From NCBI RefSeq assembly GCF_900156315.1, contig NZ_FTNI01000018.1:62001-126000 (forward strand): a DNA stretch of 64,000 bases, read 5' to 3'. Both the position numbers and the translations under genes were made by a program. Positions 15,255-23,724 of this stretch are shown here, piece after piece; the first letter of the stretch is position 1, and each line of letters begins with the position of its first letter. This DNA comes from Microbispora rosea (GTDB taxonomy: Bacteria; Actinomycetota; Actinomycetes; Streptosporangiales; Streptosporangiaceae). The notes below the pieces were generated by a model. The model was not told the DNA's origin. It saw only the letters and a list, made by a program, of their open reading frames with translations, and did not search any database.

Positions 15255-16613
15255 TCAGCAGCCGCCGGAGGAGACGGGAGCGCCGATGCCGATCTGCAAG
15301 GTGGCCGGGGCGGCGCAGCAGCCGCCGGACGAGGAAGCCGCGTTCTCGGGCTGGTCGAACAGGCCGGAGCCGCCGCACACTCCGGTCTCGGGCAGGACCA
15401 GTTCGACGCGTTCGGCGGCCTCGCGGTCACCGGCCAGGGCGGCGGCGATGGAGCGGGTCTGCTCATATCCGGTCATGGCCAGGAACGTCGGGGCACGTCC
15501 GTAGGACTTCATGCCGACCAGGTAGATGCCCTGCTCGGGGTGGGACAGCTCGCCCACGCCGTGCGGGTAGACGGTGCCGCAGGAATGCACGTTGGGGTCG
15601 ATCAGCGGCGCCAGCGCGACCGGGGCCTGAAGGCGCTCGTCCAGGCCGAGACGCACCTCGGACAGGAACGACAGGTCCGGGCGGAAGCCGGTCAGCACGA
15701 TGACCTCATCGATCGGCTCGGTGCGGCGGCCGTCATCGGCGATGAGCACCAGGCGGTCACTATCATGCTCGACTGCGGCGGCGCGGAAGCCGGTGACCGC
15801 CGTGGCGTGTCCCGCCTCGACAGCGGCCTTGGCCGCGACGCCGAGGGCGCCGCGTGCGGGAAGCTGGTCCGCCTCGCCGCCGCCGAAGGTGCCCGCGCCG
15901 ATGCCCCGCCGCAAAATCCAGACCGCGTGCGTGCCCGGCTCCTGGGTGGCGAGGTCGGCAAGGGCCGCCAGCGCGGTGAAGGCCGAGGCCCCGGAGCCGA
16001 CCACCGCGGTGCGCCGCCCCGCGTACCGGGCGCGTACGCCCGGGTCTCTCAGGTCGGGGACGCGGTAGGAGATGCGGTTGGTCGCGCTCTTTTCGCCGAT
16101 GGCGGGCAGACCGTCGCCGCCGAGCGGGTTGGGGGTGGTCCAGGTGCCGGAGGCGTCGATGACCGCACGGGCGCTGATTCGCTCTTCGCAGCCGTCGGCG
16201 GTGCGTACGTGCACGGTGAAGGGCTGCTCGTCGCGGCCGGAGTCGACCACGCGGTCTCGTCCGGCCTTGGCCACGCCGGTGACGGTGGCGTTGTAGCGGA
16301 CCTTGCCTTCGAGGGCGTCGGCGAGCGGCTGAAGGTACTGCTCGGCCCAGTCTCCGCCGGTCGGGTACGTCGCCGCGTCCGGGCGGACCCAGCCGGTGGG
16401 AGCGAGCAGCTTTTCGGCGGCCGGGTCGACGACCTCGCCCCAGGTGGAGAACAGCCGCACGTGTGACCACTCCCGGACGGCGGACCCTGCGGCGGGGCCG
16501 GCCTCCAGCACCAACGGGTCGAGTCCGCGTTCGATCAAGTGGGCGGCGGCGGCAAGGCCGATGGGACCGGCTCCGATCACGACGACGGGCAGTTCGGCGG
16601 CGTGCGTGGTCAC
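15255..16613 (-). CDS. FAD/NAD(P)-dependent oxidoreductase with Cys-rich tail
   Basis: From GTG 16613 the protein has 452 residues. It has an N-terminal FAD motif VVVIGAGPIGLAAAAHL, an NAD(P) motif AVVGSGASAFTALAAL and the FMO-like segment VLTGFRPDLSFL. The C-terminal 60 residues carry VCGGSGLFDQPENAA, then GGCCAAPA, and finish in SSGGC, giving five cysteines that could bind arsenite or pass electrons. Flavoproteins of this kind recur in actinobacterial ars operons with ArsO/ArsT-like roles; their reaction is not settled. It is divergent from a second flavoprotein gene and forms an operon with the MFS transporter. Confidence 0.82.
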   Translation of the reverse strand: MTTHAAELPVVVIGAGPIGLAAAAHLIERGLDPLVLEAGPAAGSAVREWSHVRLFSTWGEVVDPAAEKLLAPTGWVRPDAATYPTGGDWAEQYLQPLADALEGKVRYNATVTGVAKAGRDRVVDSGRDEQPFTVHVRTADGCEERISARAVIDASGTWTTPNPLGGDGLPAIGEKSATNRISYRVPDLRDPGVRARYAGRRTAVVGSGASAFTALAALADLATQEPGTHAVWILRRGIGAGTFGGGEADQLPARGALGVAAKAAVEAGHATAVTGFRAAAVEHDSDRLVLIADDGRRTEPIDEVIVLTGFRPDLSFLSEVRLGLDERLQAPVALAPLIDPNVHSCGTVYPHGVGELSHPEQGIYLVGMKSYGRAPTFLAMTGYEQTRSIAAALAGDREAAERVELVLPETGVCGGSGLFDQPENAASSSGGCCAAPATLQIGIGAPVSSGGC

Positions 16614-16669
16614 GGCGTCTCCTCTGATTCGACATTCGTCTATAAGTTGCGCGGCCAGCATGGCATCTG

Positions 16670-16702
16670 TTTCGATAACCGTCAACATAGACATTCATCA
16701 AA
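16670..16702. promoter_or_regulatory. ArsR-type operator upstream of the flavoprotein pair
   Basis: The element TTCGAT-N5-GTCAACATA with a downstream CAT-N-TC is repeated almost identically at 17823-17855, in front of the second arsR. It sits in the 107-base space between divergent flavoprotein genes. A related GTCTATAAGTTG sequence lies near 16638-16650 in reverse sense, so each direction may have its own site. Confidence 0.6.
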
Positions 16703-16720
16703 TCAAAGAGAGGGTGCGTC

Positions 16721-17770
16721 ATGGATGCCGAGGTTGTGGTGATCGGGGGCGGCCAGTCGGGGCTGGCCACGGCGTACGCGTTGCGACGGCAAGGGCTGAC
16801 GCCGGTGATGCTGGAGGCCGCCGACCGGCCGGCCGGGTCGTGGCCGCGCTACTACGACAGCCTCACCCTGTTCTCCCCGGCCCGCTACAGCTCGCTGCCG
16901 GGCATGCCGTTCGGCGGGGACCCGGACCGCTACCCACACCGTGACGAGGTGGTCGACTACCTCACCGCCTACGCCGACCGCCTGGACGCCGACATTCGCA
17001 CCGGTGCCCGCGTGGCGGAGGTCAGCGCGGAGGGCGAGGGGTTCGGCATCGCCCTAGCCGACGGCAGCCTCCTCTCCGCGCGGGCCGTGGTCGCGGCGAG
17101 CGGAACATTCGGCAACCCGCACCGGCCCGCACTACCTGGTCTGCAGGACTTCACAGGGACGGTGCTGCACGCGGCCGACTACCGCGCCCCCGAGCCGTTC
17201 GCCGGTCAGCGGGTCATCGTGGTCGGCGCGGGGAACTCCGCGGTGCAGATCGCCGCCGAACTCGCGACCGTGGCGGGGGTGACGCTGGCCACCCGGGCGC
17301 CGGTACGGTTCGCCCGTCAGCACATCCTTGGCCGGGATCTGCACTTCTGGCTGACCGTCACCGGGCTGGACACCGCGCCGCTGGGCCGTCTGCTGCGCAC
17401 ACCTCCGACTCAGCCGGTGCTCGATGACGGCCGCTACCGCTCAGCCCTGAACTCCGGCGCTCCGGATCGGCGGGCGCTGTTCACCGAGGCCGGCGACGGC
17501 AAGGTCACCTGGGCGGACGGCACGACCGAGCAGGTGGATGCGATCGTGCCGGCTACCGGCTACCGCCCCGACCTGCCCTACCTGGCACGGCTCGGCGCGC
17601 TGGACGCGGCCGGGCGTCCGCTGCACCGCGACGGCGCATCGCTCACCCATCCTCTGCTCGCCTACGTGGGGCTGGAATGGCAGCGCAGCCTGTCGTCCAA
17701 CTCGTTGCGCGGGGTGGGACGGGACGCCGTCCGCACCGCCCGGCGGCTGGCCGCCCGCCTGCGCCGCTGA
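16721..17770 (+). CDS. arsO: ArsO-like flavin-containing monooxygenase
   Basis: The 349-residue protein starts at ATG 16721 after GAGAGGG. It has an FAD motif VVVIGGGQSGLATAYAL, an NADP motif VIVVGAGNSAVQIAAEL between residues 160 and 180, and the FMO/YpeF-like stretch IVPATGYRPDLPYL. Class B flavin monooxygenase homologues called ArsO occur in ars operons of several bacteria. They are proposed to oxidise or otherwise convert arsenicals, with no agreed reaction. The neighbours (ArsR, flavoprotein, MFS pump) and the shared operator support an arsenic role. Confidence 0.75.
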   Translation: MDAEVVVIGGGQSGLATAYALRRQGLTPVMLEAADRPAGSWPRYYDSLTLFSPARYSSLPGMPFGGDPDRYPHRDEVVDYLTAYADRLDADIRTGARVAEVSAEGEGFGIALADGSLLSARAVVAASGTFGNPHRPALPGLQDFTGTVLHAADYRAPEPFAGQRVIVVGAGNSAVQIAAELATVAGVTLATRAPVRFARQHILGRDLHFWLTVTGLDTAPLGRLLRTPPTQPVLDDGRYRSALNSGAPDRRALFTEAGDGKVTWADGTTEQVDAIVPATGYRPDLPYLARLGALDAAGRPLHRDGASLTHPLLAYVGLEWQRSLSSNSLRGVGRDAVRTARRLAARLRR

Positions 17771-17822
17771 CCGGCCTGCAGCCGCCACCGGATGAGCGGA
17801 CTGGGTTGGCCCTCACGTGTTG

Positions 17823-17855
17823 GTTCGATGTGTGTCAACATAAATGCATGTCGAA
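17823..17855. promoter_or_regulatory. ArsR-type operator overlapping the arsR start codon
   Basis: The site has outer arms TTCGA and TCGAA and a central GTCAACATA shared with 16670-16702. It covers the ATG at 17848, so binding of the encoded ArsR would block its own expression. Confidence 0.6.
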
Positions 17856-18213
17856 TTCGCGGACGCTGCCGGTGCTGGAGTCCGAGGCCGTGGTGCCGTG
17901 CTGCCCGCCGCTGACCGAACGCACGCTCACGGCCGCAGAAGCCGAGCGGACGGCGGCGATGTTCAAGGCGCTCAGCGACCCGGTGCGGCTGCGCCTGTTC
18001 TCCGCGGTCGCCTCCGCGCCCGGCGGCGAAGCGTGCGTGTGCGACATCTCCGATGTCGGGGTGTCCCAGCCGACCGTCTCTCACCATTTGAAGAAGCTGA
18101 AGGAAGCCGGTTTGCTGGCCTCCGAGCGGCGGGGCACGTGGGTGTACTACCGGGTCGAGCCGAGCGTGCTGGCCGGGATGGGCCGGCTGCTGACCGGCGC
18201 CGCCCCCGCCTGA
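17848..18213 (+). CDS. arsR: ArsR-family arsenic repressor (second)
   Basis: The 121-residue protein starts at ATG 17848; longer readings would run into the previous gene. The sensor pair is EACVCDI (Cys63, Cys65), with an additional Cys18-Cys19 near the N-terminus. The recognition helix VSQPTVSHHLKKLKEAG and wing RRGTWVYYRV are very like those of the first ArsR (11096). It follows the ArsO-like gene by 77 bases and is autoregulated by the overlapping operator. It probably controls the two flavoprotein transcripts through the matching site at 16670. Confidence 0.9.
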   Translation: MSNSRTLPVLESEAVVPCCPPLTERTLTAAEAERTAAMFKALSDPVRLRLFSAVASAPGGEACVCDISDVGVSQPTVSHHLKKLKEAGLLASERRGTWVYYRVEPSVLAGMGRLLTGAAPA

Positions 18214-18295
18214 GAACCACAGTCCGGGCCTGTACGCGGCGGGGCTGCTCCGGACGTACCGGGGCGGCCCCCGTGCCGTCGATGGGGGAGTCCTG

Positions 18296-19378
18296 TCAGG
18301 GCGTGGCGGGGGCGAATCCGCGGCGCCAGGCGAGAGAGACGTAGACCAGCGCCACCAGCACGGGGACCTCGATCAGCGGTCCTACGACCCCCGCCAGGGC
18401 CTGGCCGGAGGTGACGCCGAAGGTGGCGATGGCCACGGCGATCGCCAGCTCGAAGTTGTTGCCGGCCGCGGTGAAGGCCAGCGTGGCGGTCCGGTCGTAC
18501 GACAGGCCCAGGGCCTTGCCGAGGGCGAAGGCGCCGAACCACATCAGCGCGAAGTAGGCCAGCAGCGGCAGCGCGATGCGGGCGACGTCGGCGGGTTCGG
18601 AGGTGATCGTCTTGCCCTGCAGGGCGAACAGGATCACGATCGTGAACAGCAGCCCGTACAGCGCGAAGGGGCCGATCTTCGGCAGGAACGCGCTCTCATA
18701 CCGCTCGCGGCCGAGCCGACGTTCTCCCAGGCGGCGGGTGAGGAAGCCGGCCAGCAGCGGGACGCCGAGGAAGATGACGACGTTGAGAGCGATCTTGGCG
18801 GCGGAGATGTCGAGGTGCTTCCCCTGGCCGAGGCCGAGCCAGCCGGGCAACAGGTCGAGGTAGAACCAGCCGAGCAGGCCGAACGCCAGGACCTGGAACA
18901 CGCTGTTGAGTGCCACAAGGACGGCGGCGGCCTCGCGGTCGCCGCAGGCCAGGTCGTTCCAGATGATGACCATGGCGATGCAGCGGGCCAGGCCGACGAT
19001 GATCAGGCCGGTGCGGTATTCCGGCAGGTCCGGCAGGAAGATCCAGGCCAGGGCGAACATCACGGCCGGGCCGACGACCCAGTTGGTGACCAGCGAGGAG
19101 ATCATCAGGCGGCGGTCACCGGTGACGGCGTCCAGCTTGTCGTAGCGGACCTTGGCCAGCACCGGATACATCATGATCAGCAGGCCGAGGGCGATCGGCA
19201 GGGAGACGCCGCCGATCGCGACCTTCGACAGCACGTCGTTCAGGCCCGGGACGGCACGGCCGAGGCCCAGGCCCAGGCCCATGGCGACCAGGATCCACAC
19301 TGCCAGGAACCGGTCCAGCAGCGACAGCTTGCCCACCACGCCGCCGGGCGCGGCGAGCGCGGGCTCGGGGGCCGTCAT
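18296..19378 (-). CDS. acr3: Acr3 arsenite efflux permease
   Basis: The 360-residue protein has ten hydrophobic segments and the strongly conserved Acr3 motif GLARCIAMVIIWNDLA, whose cysteine is needed for As(III) transport. AAGNNFELAIAVAIATFG further on is also typical. It pumps arsenite out of the cell using the proton gradient. Its ATG overlaps the stop of the ArsR gene upstream (ATGA), so the two are co-transcribed and translationally coupled. Confidence 0.95.
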   Translation of the reverse strand: MTAPEPALAAPGGVVGKLSLLDRFLAVWILVAMGLGLGLGRAVPGLNDVLSKVAIGGVSLPIALGLLIMMYPVLAKVRYDKLDAVTGDRRLMISSLVTNWVVGPAVMFALAWIFLPDLPEYRTGLIIVGLARCIAMVIIWNDLACGDREAAAVLVALNSVFQVLAFGLLGWFYLDLLPGWLGLGQGKHLDISAAKIALNVVIFLGVPLLAGFLTRRLGERRLGRERYESAFLPKIGPFALYGLLFTIVILFALQGKTITSEPADVARIALPLLAYFALMWFGAFALGKALGLSYDRTATLAFTAAGNNFELAIAVAIATFGVTSGQALAGVVGPLIEVPVLVALVYVSLAWRRGFAPATP

Positions 19379-19689
19379 GGGCAGGACCTCTTCCTGTCGG
19401 CGGCGGCGGTGGCGCGGGCGGTCTCGGCGAGTTCGGCGAACTGCCCCGCCAGAGAGGCGATGACGTCAGGCTTGAGCCGGTAGTAGGTGAACCGGCCGCA
19501 CGGCTCGGTGTCCACCATCCCGGCGTCCCGCAGCACCTTCAGGTGGTTGGACAGGTTGGTCTGCCGCGCGCCGGTCTCGGCCACCAGGTGGGTGGTGCAC
19601 AGCGTCTCCCGGGCGAGCAGGGTCACGATCTGCAGCCGCAGGGGATCGGCCAGCACCCGTAACAGATCAGTGTCGACTGACATCAGCAT
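19375..19689 (-). CDS. arsR: ArsR-family repressor of acr3 (third)
   Basis: The 104-residue winged-helix protein has a different metal site from the other two ArsRs: cysteines at 31 (ETLCTTHLV), 64 (EPCGRFTYY) and 103. This recalls the scattered cysteine triads of CmtR/Corynebacterium ArsR-type sensors. The HTH is ARQTNLSNHLKVLRDAG. The first ATG (19689) has GAAAG nine bases upstream; the ATG two codons later is an alternative. Two ATCAG-N6-CTGAT operators cover the promoter and the start codon, indicating tight autoregulation. It leads the acr3 operon. Confidence 0.88.
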   Translation of the reverse strand: MLMSVDTDLLRVLADPLRLQIVTLLARETLCTTHLVAETGARQTNLSNHLKVLRDAGMVDTEPCGRFTYYRLKPDVIASLAGQFAELAETARATAAADRKRSCP

Positions 19690-19721
19690 GTACTGATACT
19701 TTCACATCAGTCGGTGCTGAT
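19682..19721. promoter_or_regulatory. Two tandem ATCAG-N6-CTGAT operators
   Basis: Perfect 16-bp inverted repeats occur at 19682-19697 and 19706-19721, with centres 24 bp apart. The first overlaps the arsR start codon and the second lies just upstream, where the leftward promoter should be. They differ from the operators of the other two ArsR proteins, matching the different sensor type. Confidence 0.7.
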
Positions 19722-19737
19722 AGGAACCTGAGGCCCC

Positions 19738-19818
19738 GGCCGCCACCTCCTGCACGCCATCCGCGACGCGATCGACGCGCGAGTCGCCGACCTGCCCGCC
19801 ACCCTGCCCCGGGCCTGA
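19738..19818 (+). pseudogene. Possible C-terminal relic of an arsC-like gene
   Basis: A rightward frame reads HLLHAIRDAIDARVADL and stops at 19818. This resembles the last helix of LMW-phosphatase-type ArsC proteins (compare IRDEIKTRIQALITEI in the intact copy). No start or active-site loop is present, so it would be a fragment left by replacement of one arsC by another. Weakly supported. Confidence 0.3.
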
Positions 19819-19850
19819 CCCGCACCACTATCGGTAAGAAGGAATAGAAG

Positions 19851-20273
19851 ATGCCCACGACCGCTCCTGTCGCGTCCGTTCTGTTCGTCTGCGTGCACAA
19901 CGCCGGCCGCTCCCAGATGGCCGCCGGATTCCTCTCCCACCTGGCCGGCGACCGCATCGAGGTCCGCTCCGCCGGGTCGCTGCCCGCCGAGCAGGTCAAC
20001 CCGGCCGCCGTGGCGGCGATGAAGGAGGTCGGCATCGACATCTCCGGCCAGATCCCCAAGGTGCTCACCCCCGAGGCGGTGCAGGCCTCCGACTACGTCA
20101 TCACCATGGGCTGCGGGGATGCCTGCCCGATTTTCCCAGGCAAGAAGTACCTCGATTGGACCCTGGACGACCCCGCCGGCAAGGGCGTCGAGGCCGTCCG
20201 CCCGATCCGGGACGAGATCAAGACCCGCATCCAGGCGCTGATCACCGAGATCGACGCGCAGCAGGAAAGCTGA
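19851..20273 (+). CDS. arsC: Arsenate reductase, LMW-phosphatase fold (thiol/mycothiol type)
   Basis: The 140-residue protein has the P-loop CVHNAGRSQMA (Cys14), the distal cysteines of ITMGCGDACP and the DWTLDDPAG aspartate region. It reduces As(V) to As(III) for export by Acr3; in actinobacteria this class forms an arseno-mycothiol adduct or uses thioredoxin. The start ATG 19851 follows AAGGAATAG. It is divergent from the arsR-acr3 operon and may share its operators. Confidence 0.92.
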   Translation: MPTTAPVASVLFVCVHNAGRSQMAAGFLSHLAGDRIEVRSAGSLPAEQVNPAAVAAMKEVGIDISGQIPKVLTPEAVQASDYVITMGCGDACPIFPGKKYLDWTLDDPAGKGVEAVRPIRDEIKTRIQALITEIDAQQES

Positions 20274-20402
20274 TCCCGCCGCTCTTATCGCCTCCGCCCG
20301 GGACGTCCTCGCGCGGGCGTACTCCCGGTCAGCGGCGGCGCCTCGTCGCGACCCTCCTGCCAGGCGGGCAGCACCCCCCGGCGAGACGACACCGCGGCAT
20401 AG

Positions 20403-20984
20403 TCATAGGCGTGTGATCAGCGTGGGGACAGCTCGCACCGCCAGCATGATCCTCGCGACGCTGCCGCTCAGCGCCACGAGCAGCAGCAAGGACGGCGGCG
20501 GCACAAGCGTGACGACCATGCCCAGCATGAGCGTGTCCACGACAGCGACGGTTGCCGCGCCGCCCAGGGCGGCCAGCCGTACGGTGCGGTAGTGCCGCTG
20601 TTCACGGAGGGCGGTCACGAGCATGAGCACGACCGAGCCGAGCAGGAGACCGAGGGTCAGGCGTAAGGGGAGCGGGATCGCCGAGGTCCAGCCGTTGGCG
20701 GTGACGAGAGTGGCTCCCCAGCCCAGTCCGACGATCGGTCCGGCCACGAGCAGCGTGATTGCGGCGTGCCTGGCCGGTGAGGCGCGAATGAAGGCGGCGG
20801 TGACGGTGTCGGCGTCGCCGAAGTCCGCCAGGGCGGCCTGGGCTGCCGCGTCCGGATCGCCGAGCCGCTCCATCTGGTCGTCGTAGGACGCCAAGAGGCC
20901 GTCGGCGAGCTCGTCGACCACGGGGTCGGGCAGCCGTTCGGCGAGCGTCCGCAGGTGGCGTTCGATCAGTTCGTGGCCGGCCAC
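20403..20984 (-). CDS. HAAS-domain membrane protein paired with PadR
   Basis: The 193-residue protein begins with a soluble stretch of about 75 residues of HAAS/DUF1700 type (LADGLLASYDDQMERLGDPDAAAQAALADFGDAD), followed by about four hydrophobic helices. Such proteins are commonly encoded just downstream of a PadR regulator and are thought to influence its activity at the membrane. Here the ATG lies 19 bases inside the PadR gene, implying coupling. Function unknown. Confidence 0.7.
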   Translation of the reverse strand: MAGHELIERHLRTLAERLPDPVVDELADGLLASYDDQMERLGDPDAAAQAALADFGDADTVTAAFIRASPARHAAITLLVAGPIVGLGWGATLVTANGWTSAIPLPLRLTLGLLLGSVVLMLVTALREQRHYRTVRLAALGGAATVAVVDTLMLGMVVTLVPPPSLLLLVALSGSVARIMLAVRAVPTLITRL

Positions 20985-21304
20985 GGTCCACCACCCAGCG
21001 CTGCGGACATGACCGCGGCGAACTCCCGCCAGTGGTCGCGTGCTCCCGCCAAAGAGCGTCGCCCCTGCTCGGTCAGCTCATAAGTGCGCCGTCTGCGACC
21101 GCCCACCACCGACCAGCTTCCCTTGATCAGGCCCGCGCGCTCCAGTCGGTGCAGCGCCGGATAAACGGTGCCGGTGGGCAGATCGAGCTTGCCGCCCGTG
21201 GCGTCACACAGCGCTTCCTTCACCGCATAGCCGTGCTGCGGTCCGTCCTCCAGCGTGGCCAGCAGGAGACCGTCCAGGTGTCCTTTCAGTGCTTCCGCCC
21301 TCAT
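20966..21304 (-). CDS. PadR-family transcriptional regulator
   Basis: The 112-residue protein has the PadR winged helix with the typical GPQHGYAVKEAL, LPTGTVYPALHRLERAGLI and RRTYELTEQGRRSL blocks, and a shortened C-terminus. It is divergent from a DUF2306-like membrane gene, with a 28-bp near-perfect palindrome between them that is the likely operator for both directions. PadR repressors usually respond to small hydrophobic ligands. Confidence 0.88.
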   Translation of the reverse strand: MRAEALKGHLDGLLLATLEDGPQHGYAVKEALCDATGGKLDLPTGTVYPALHRLERAGLIKGSWSVVGGRRRRTYELTEQGRRSLAGARDHWREFAAVMSAALGGGPWPATN

Positions 21305-21349
21305 AGGTAGTAACGCTATATCTGCTCTTCCCGGAAGCCAAGACCCGGA

Positions 21350-21377
21350 GTAGCGTTGCTACATGTAGGAACGCTAC
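21350..21377. promoter_or_regulatory. 28-bp near-perfect palindrome, probable PadR operator
   Basis: Outer arms GTAGCGTT and AACGCTAC surround the inner palindrome CTACATGTAG; only the two flanking bases break symmetry. A further half-site AACGCTAT occurs near 21312-21319. The site ends 14 bases before the start of the rightward membrane gene and precedes padR. Confidence 0.65.
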
Positions 21378-21391
21378 GTATTGGAGATGCG

Positions 21392-21898
21392 ATGGACCAC
21401 ATCGACATCCTGGGCACTCCGATCCCCAACGCGGGACCGGTCTTCTTCGCCGCACTCGCCATCCACGTCACTGCCGGGATCACCTGCGTGAGCTGCGGCG
21501 CGATCGCCGCACTGACGCGCAAGGAAAGCCCACTGCACCGGCGATTCGGCCGCGTCTACCTGTGGGCGTGGGCCGTCGTCTACCTCACCCTGACCGTCAT
21601 GTCGGCGATCCGCTGGCGGGAGAACGTCCACCTGTTCGTCATCGGCACCCTTGGCTTCGCCGCCGCGCTGACGGGCTACGCCAACCGGCGGCGCCGGCCC
21701 GACCTCCACATCCTCGCAATGGGCGCGTCCTACGTGCTGGTGTTGACCGGCTTCTACGTCGACAACGGCCCCCACCTGCCGCTCTGGGACAGGCTCCCCA
21801 CCGTTGCCTACTGGTTGCTCCCGGCCCTGATCGGCTTCCCCTTGATCGCGCGCGCGATCGCCCGCAGGCGCCATAGGCGCGCGCCGGCACAAGCGTGA
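21392..21898 (+). CDS. DUF2306-like integral membrane protein
   Basis: From ATG 21392 (GGAG 6 bases upstream) the protein has 168 residues with five or six helices and the motif HRRFGRVYLWAW found in small DUF2306-type membrane proteins. It has no catalytic motif that I recognise. The divergent PadR operator directly upstream makes it the probable main target of that regulator. The 214 bases after its stop hold no recognisable gene. Confidence 0.6.
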   Translation: MDHIDILGTPIPNAGPVFFAALAIHVTAGITCVSCGAIAALTRKESPLHRRFGRVYLWAWAVVYLTLTVMSAIRWRENVHLFVIGTLGFAAALTGYANRRRRPDLHILAMGASYVLVLTGFYVDNGPHLPLWDRLPTVAYWLLPALIGFPLIARAIARRRHRRAPAQA

Positions 21899-22112
21899 TC
21901 ACCGGGGATGGGGCCTCGAAGCATTCGCCGGCCCGGCGGTAGGACAGGCGGGCCCGCCCGGAGCTCGGGCCGAGGGCGGTGGACGGCCCGGCAGGCCGCG
22001 CGAGGCCGGCACCACGTTCCTGCAGGAACTCGTGGGTGCGTGCCCCGAACTCCCCGAGCTGCCCCGCCTGGCCCGACCTGAACGGACCCCGCACCCCGGC
22101 ATCGGGCGCACG

Positions 22113-23711
22113 TCATCCGGTGAAGGCCACGTCCTCCAGGTTGAGTTCCAGCGTGGGGTTCACGACGGAGCCGCCCACGTTCTTCTGCATGAGGTAGTTG
22201 AGCGTCTCGTAGTGCACGAAGATCAGCGGGCAGTCCTCCTGGACGATCGCGCGGATCTGCGTGTAGAGCTTCTTGCGCTCGGCCATGTCTGTGGAGGCTG
22301 CGGCCCGGTCGATGAGCTTGTCGAGGGCCGGGTTGGAGTACTTCATCGAGTTGATGGAGCCTCCCGTCCTCACGACGAGCGAGTAGAAGTTGTCCGGGTC
22401 GATGGTGCGCTCCTGGTAGGCGCTGGTGATCTCGTAGTCGCCCTTGGAGTACCTGTCGAACCACACGGATACGTCGACCTGCTCGATCTGCATCGTGATG
22501 CCGATCTTCTTCAGCGCCTCGGCGACGATCTCGCCGGTCTTCAGCAGCTCCGGATACTGCGGCAGGCCGAGGTAGCGGATCGTCAGCCCGTTGGGGTATC
22601 CGGCGGCGGCGAGGAGCTGCTTGGCCTTGTCGAGGTTCGGCCCGGCGGCGAACGGGTCGACGCCGTCGTACCACGGAGATCCGCTGGGCACCTCCTGCAC
22701 GCCGGCCTCGCCCGACCCGAAGTAGGCGATGTCCTTGATCACCTTGCGGTCGATGGCCCAGGCGATGGCCTGACGCACTTCCTTCTTGTCGAACGGCGCC
22801 TTGGCGACGTTCATCGCGAGGAAGTCCGGGATGCCGGCCACGGGGCTGGTCTTGTAGGTGAAGCGCGGGTCCTTGCTCAGGGTGGGCAGCTGCTGCAGCG
22901 GAACGGCGTCGGCCCAGTTGATCTCCCCGGCCGACAGGGCGTCGATGCGGCTCTGGTCCACCAGCAGGAACCGGAAGTCGATCTCGTCGAGGTAGGGGCG
23001 ACCGGAGCGGAAGTACTTGTCCCACTTCTTCAGCGTGATGTGGTCGCCCTGGACCCATTCAACGAACTGGAACGGCCCGGTGCCGACCGGGTTGCGGGCC
23101 GGGTCCTTCGACTCGATCGCCTTCTGGTTGACGATCTCGCCGTTGTTGGCCAGGTTCGTCAGGAACGGCCCGAACGACGACTTCAGGTGGAAGATCACCT
23201 GTGTGGGGGAGACCACCTCGATCGAGTCGATCGGCGTGTACAGCGGGGCGTACGCGCTCGCGGTCTTCGGGTCGAGGATCCGTTCGAAGGTGTACTTCAC
23301 GTCGGTCGCGCTGAACTTCTCACCGTTGTGGAAGTAGACGTTGTCGGCCAGGTCGAAGGCCCACGTCTTGTCGTCCTGGGCGGTCCACTTGGTGGCCAGT
23401 CGCGGGATGACGGAGCCGTCGGGTCCGAGGTCGACGAGCTTGCTGAAGATGCCGTCGTAAACCTGAGCGCCGGTGTAGACCGACGACACGGCGGGGTCGA
23501 GGCTGTCCGGCTCGCCGGTGAGGGCGGCCTTGAGGACGCCGCCCGCCTTCAGCGCGGCGGCGGCTCCGCCTCCGGCAGCCGAGGTGGTGGTGGGGCCGCA
23601 GGCCGACAGCAGAGAGCCGGCCGCGCCGACGCCGACCACGCTGAACCCGAGGAGGCCGGCGCGCCGCAGGAACGAGCGCCGGGAAAAGTCAGGGCCGGGA
23701 TTGAATGTCAT
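22113..23711 (-). CDS. ABC transporter peptide-type substrate-binding lipoprotein
   Basis: From ATG 23711 the protein has 532 residues. The N-terminus carries a twin-arginine signal (RRSFLRRAG) followed by a lipobox LLSAC, so it is exported folded and lipid-anchored. The body is an SBP family 5 (DppA/OppA) domain, with GEPDSLDP and the FHNGEKFSATDVKYTFER signature. It delivers peptides or related amides to the permeases encoded upstream. It is the last gene of the leftward operon, 13 bases after the hydrolase gene. Confidence 0.9.
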   Translation of the reverse strand: MTFNPGPDFSRRSFLRRAGLLGFSVVGVGAAGSLLSACGPTTTSAAGGGAAAALKAGGVLKAALTGEPDSLDPAVSSVYTGAQVYDGIFSKLVDLGPDGSVIPRLATKWTAQDDKTWAFDLADNVYFHNGEKFSATDVKYTFERILDPKTASAYAPLYTPIDSIEVVSPTQVIFHLKSSFGPFLTNLANNGEIVNQKAIESKDPARNPVGTGPFQFVEWVQGDHITLKKWDKYFRSGRPYLDEIDFRFLLVDQSRIDALSAGEINWADAVPLQQLPTLSKDPRFTYKTSPVAGIPDFLAMNVAKAPFDKKEVRQAIAWAIDRKVIKDIAYFGSGEAGVQEVPSGSPWYDGVDPFAAGPNLDKAKQLLAAAGYPNGLTIRYLGLPQYPELLKTGEIVAEALKKIGITMQIEQVDVSVWFDRYSKGDYEITSAYQERTIDPDNFYSLVVRTGGSINSMKYSNPALDKLIDRAAASTDMAERKKLYTQIRAIVQEDCPLIFVHYETLNYLMQKNVGGSVVNPTLELNLEDVAFTG

Positions 23712-23724
23712 GACTTTCTCCTGG

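Noticed and set aside
15251-15466. N-terminal extension of the MFS transporter
   Set aside because: It lies inside the end of the flavoprotein gene and reads as Pro/Ser-rich out-of-frame sequence; GTG 15250 fits the membrane start.
21899-22112. Short frames between the DUF2306-like gene and the binding-protein gene
   Set aside because: Convergent 214-base gap; no recognisable domain, start or terminator with T run.
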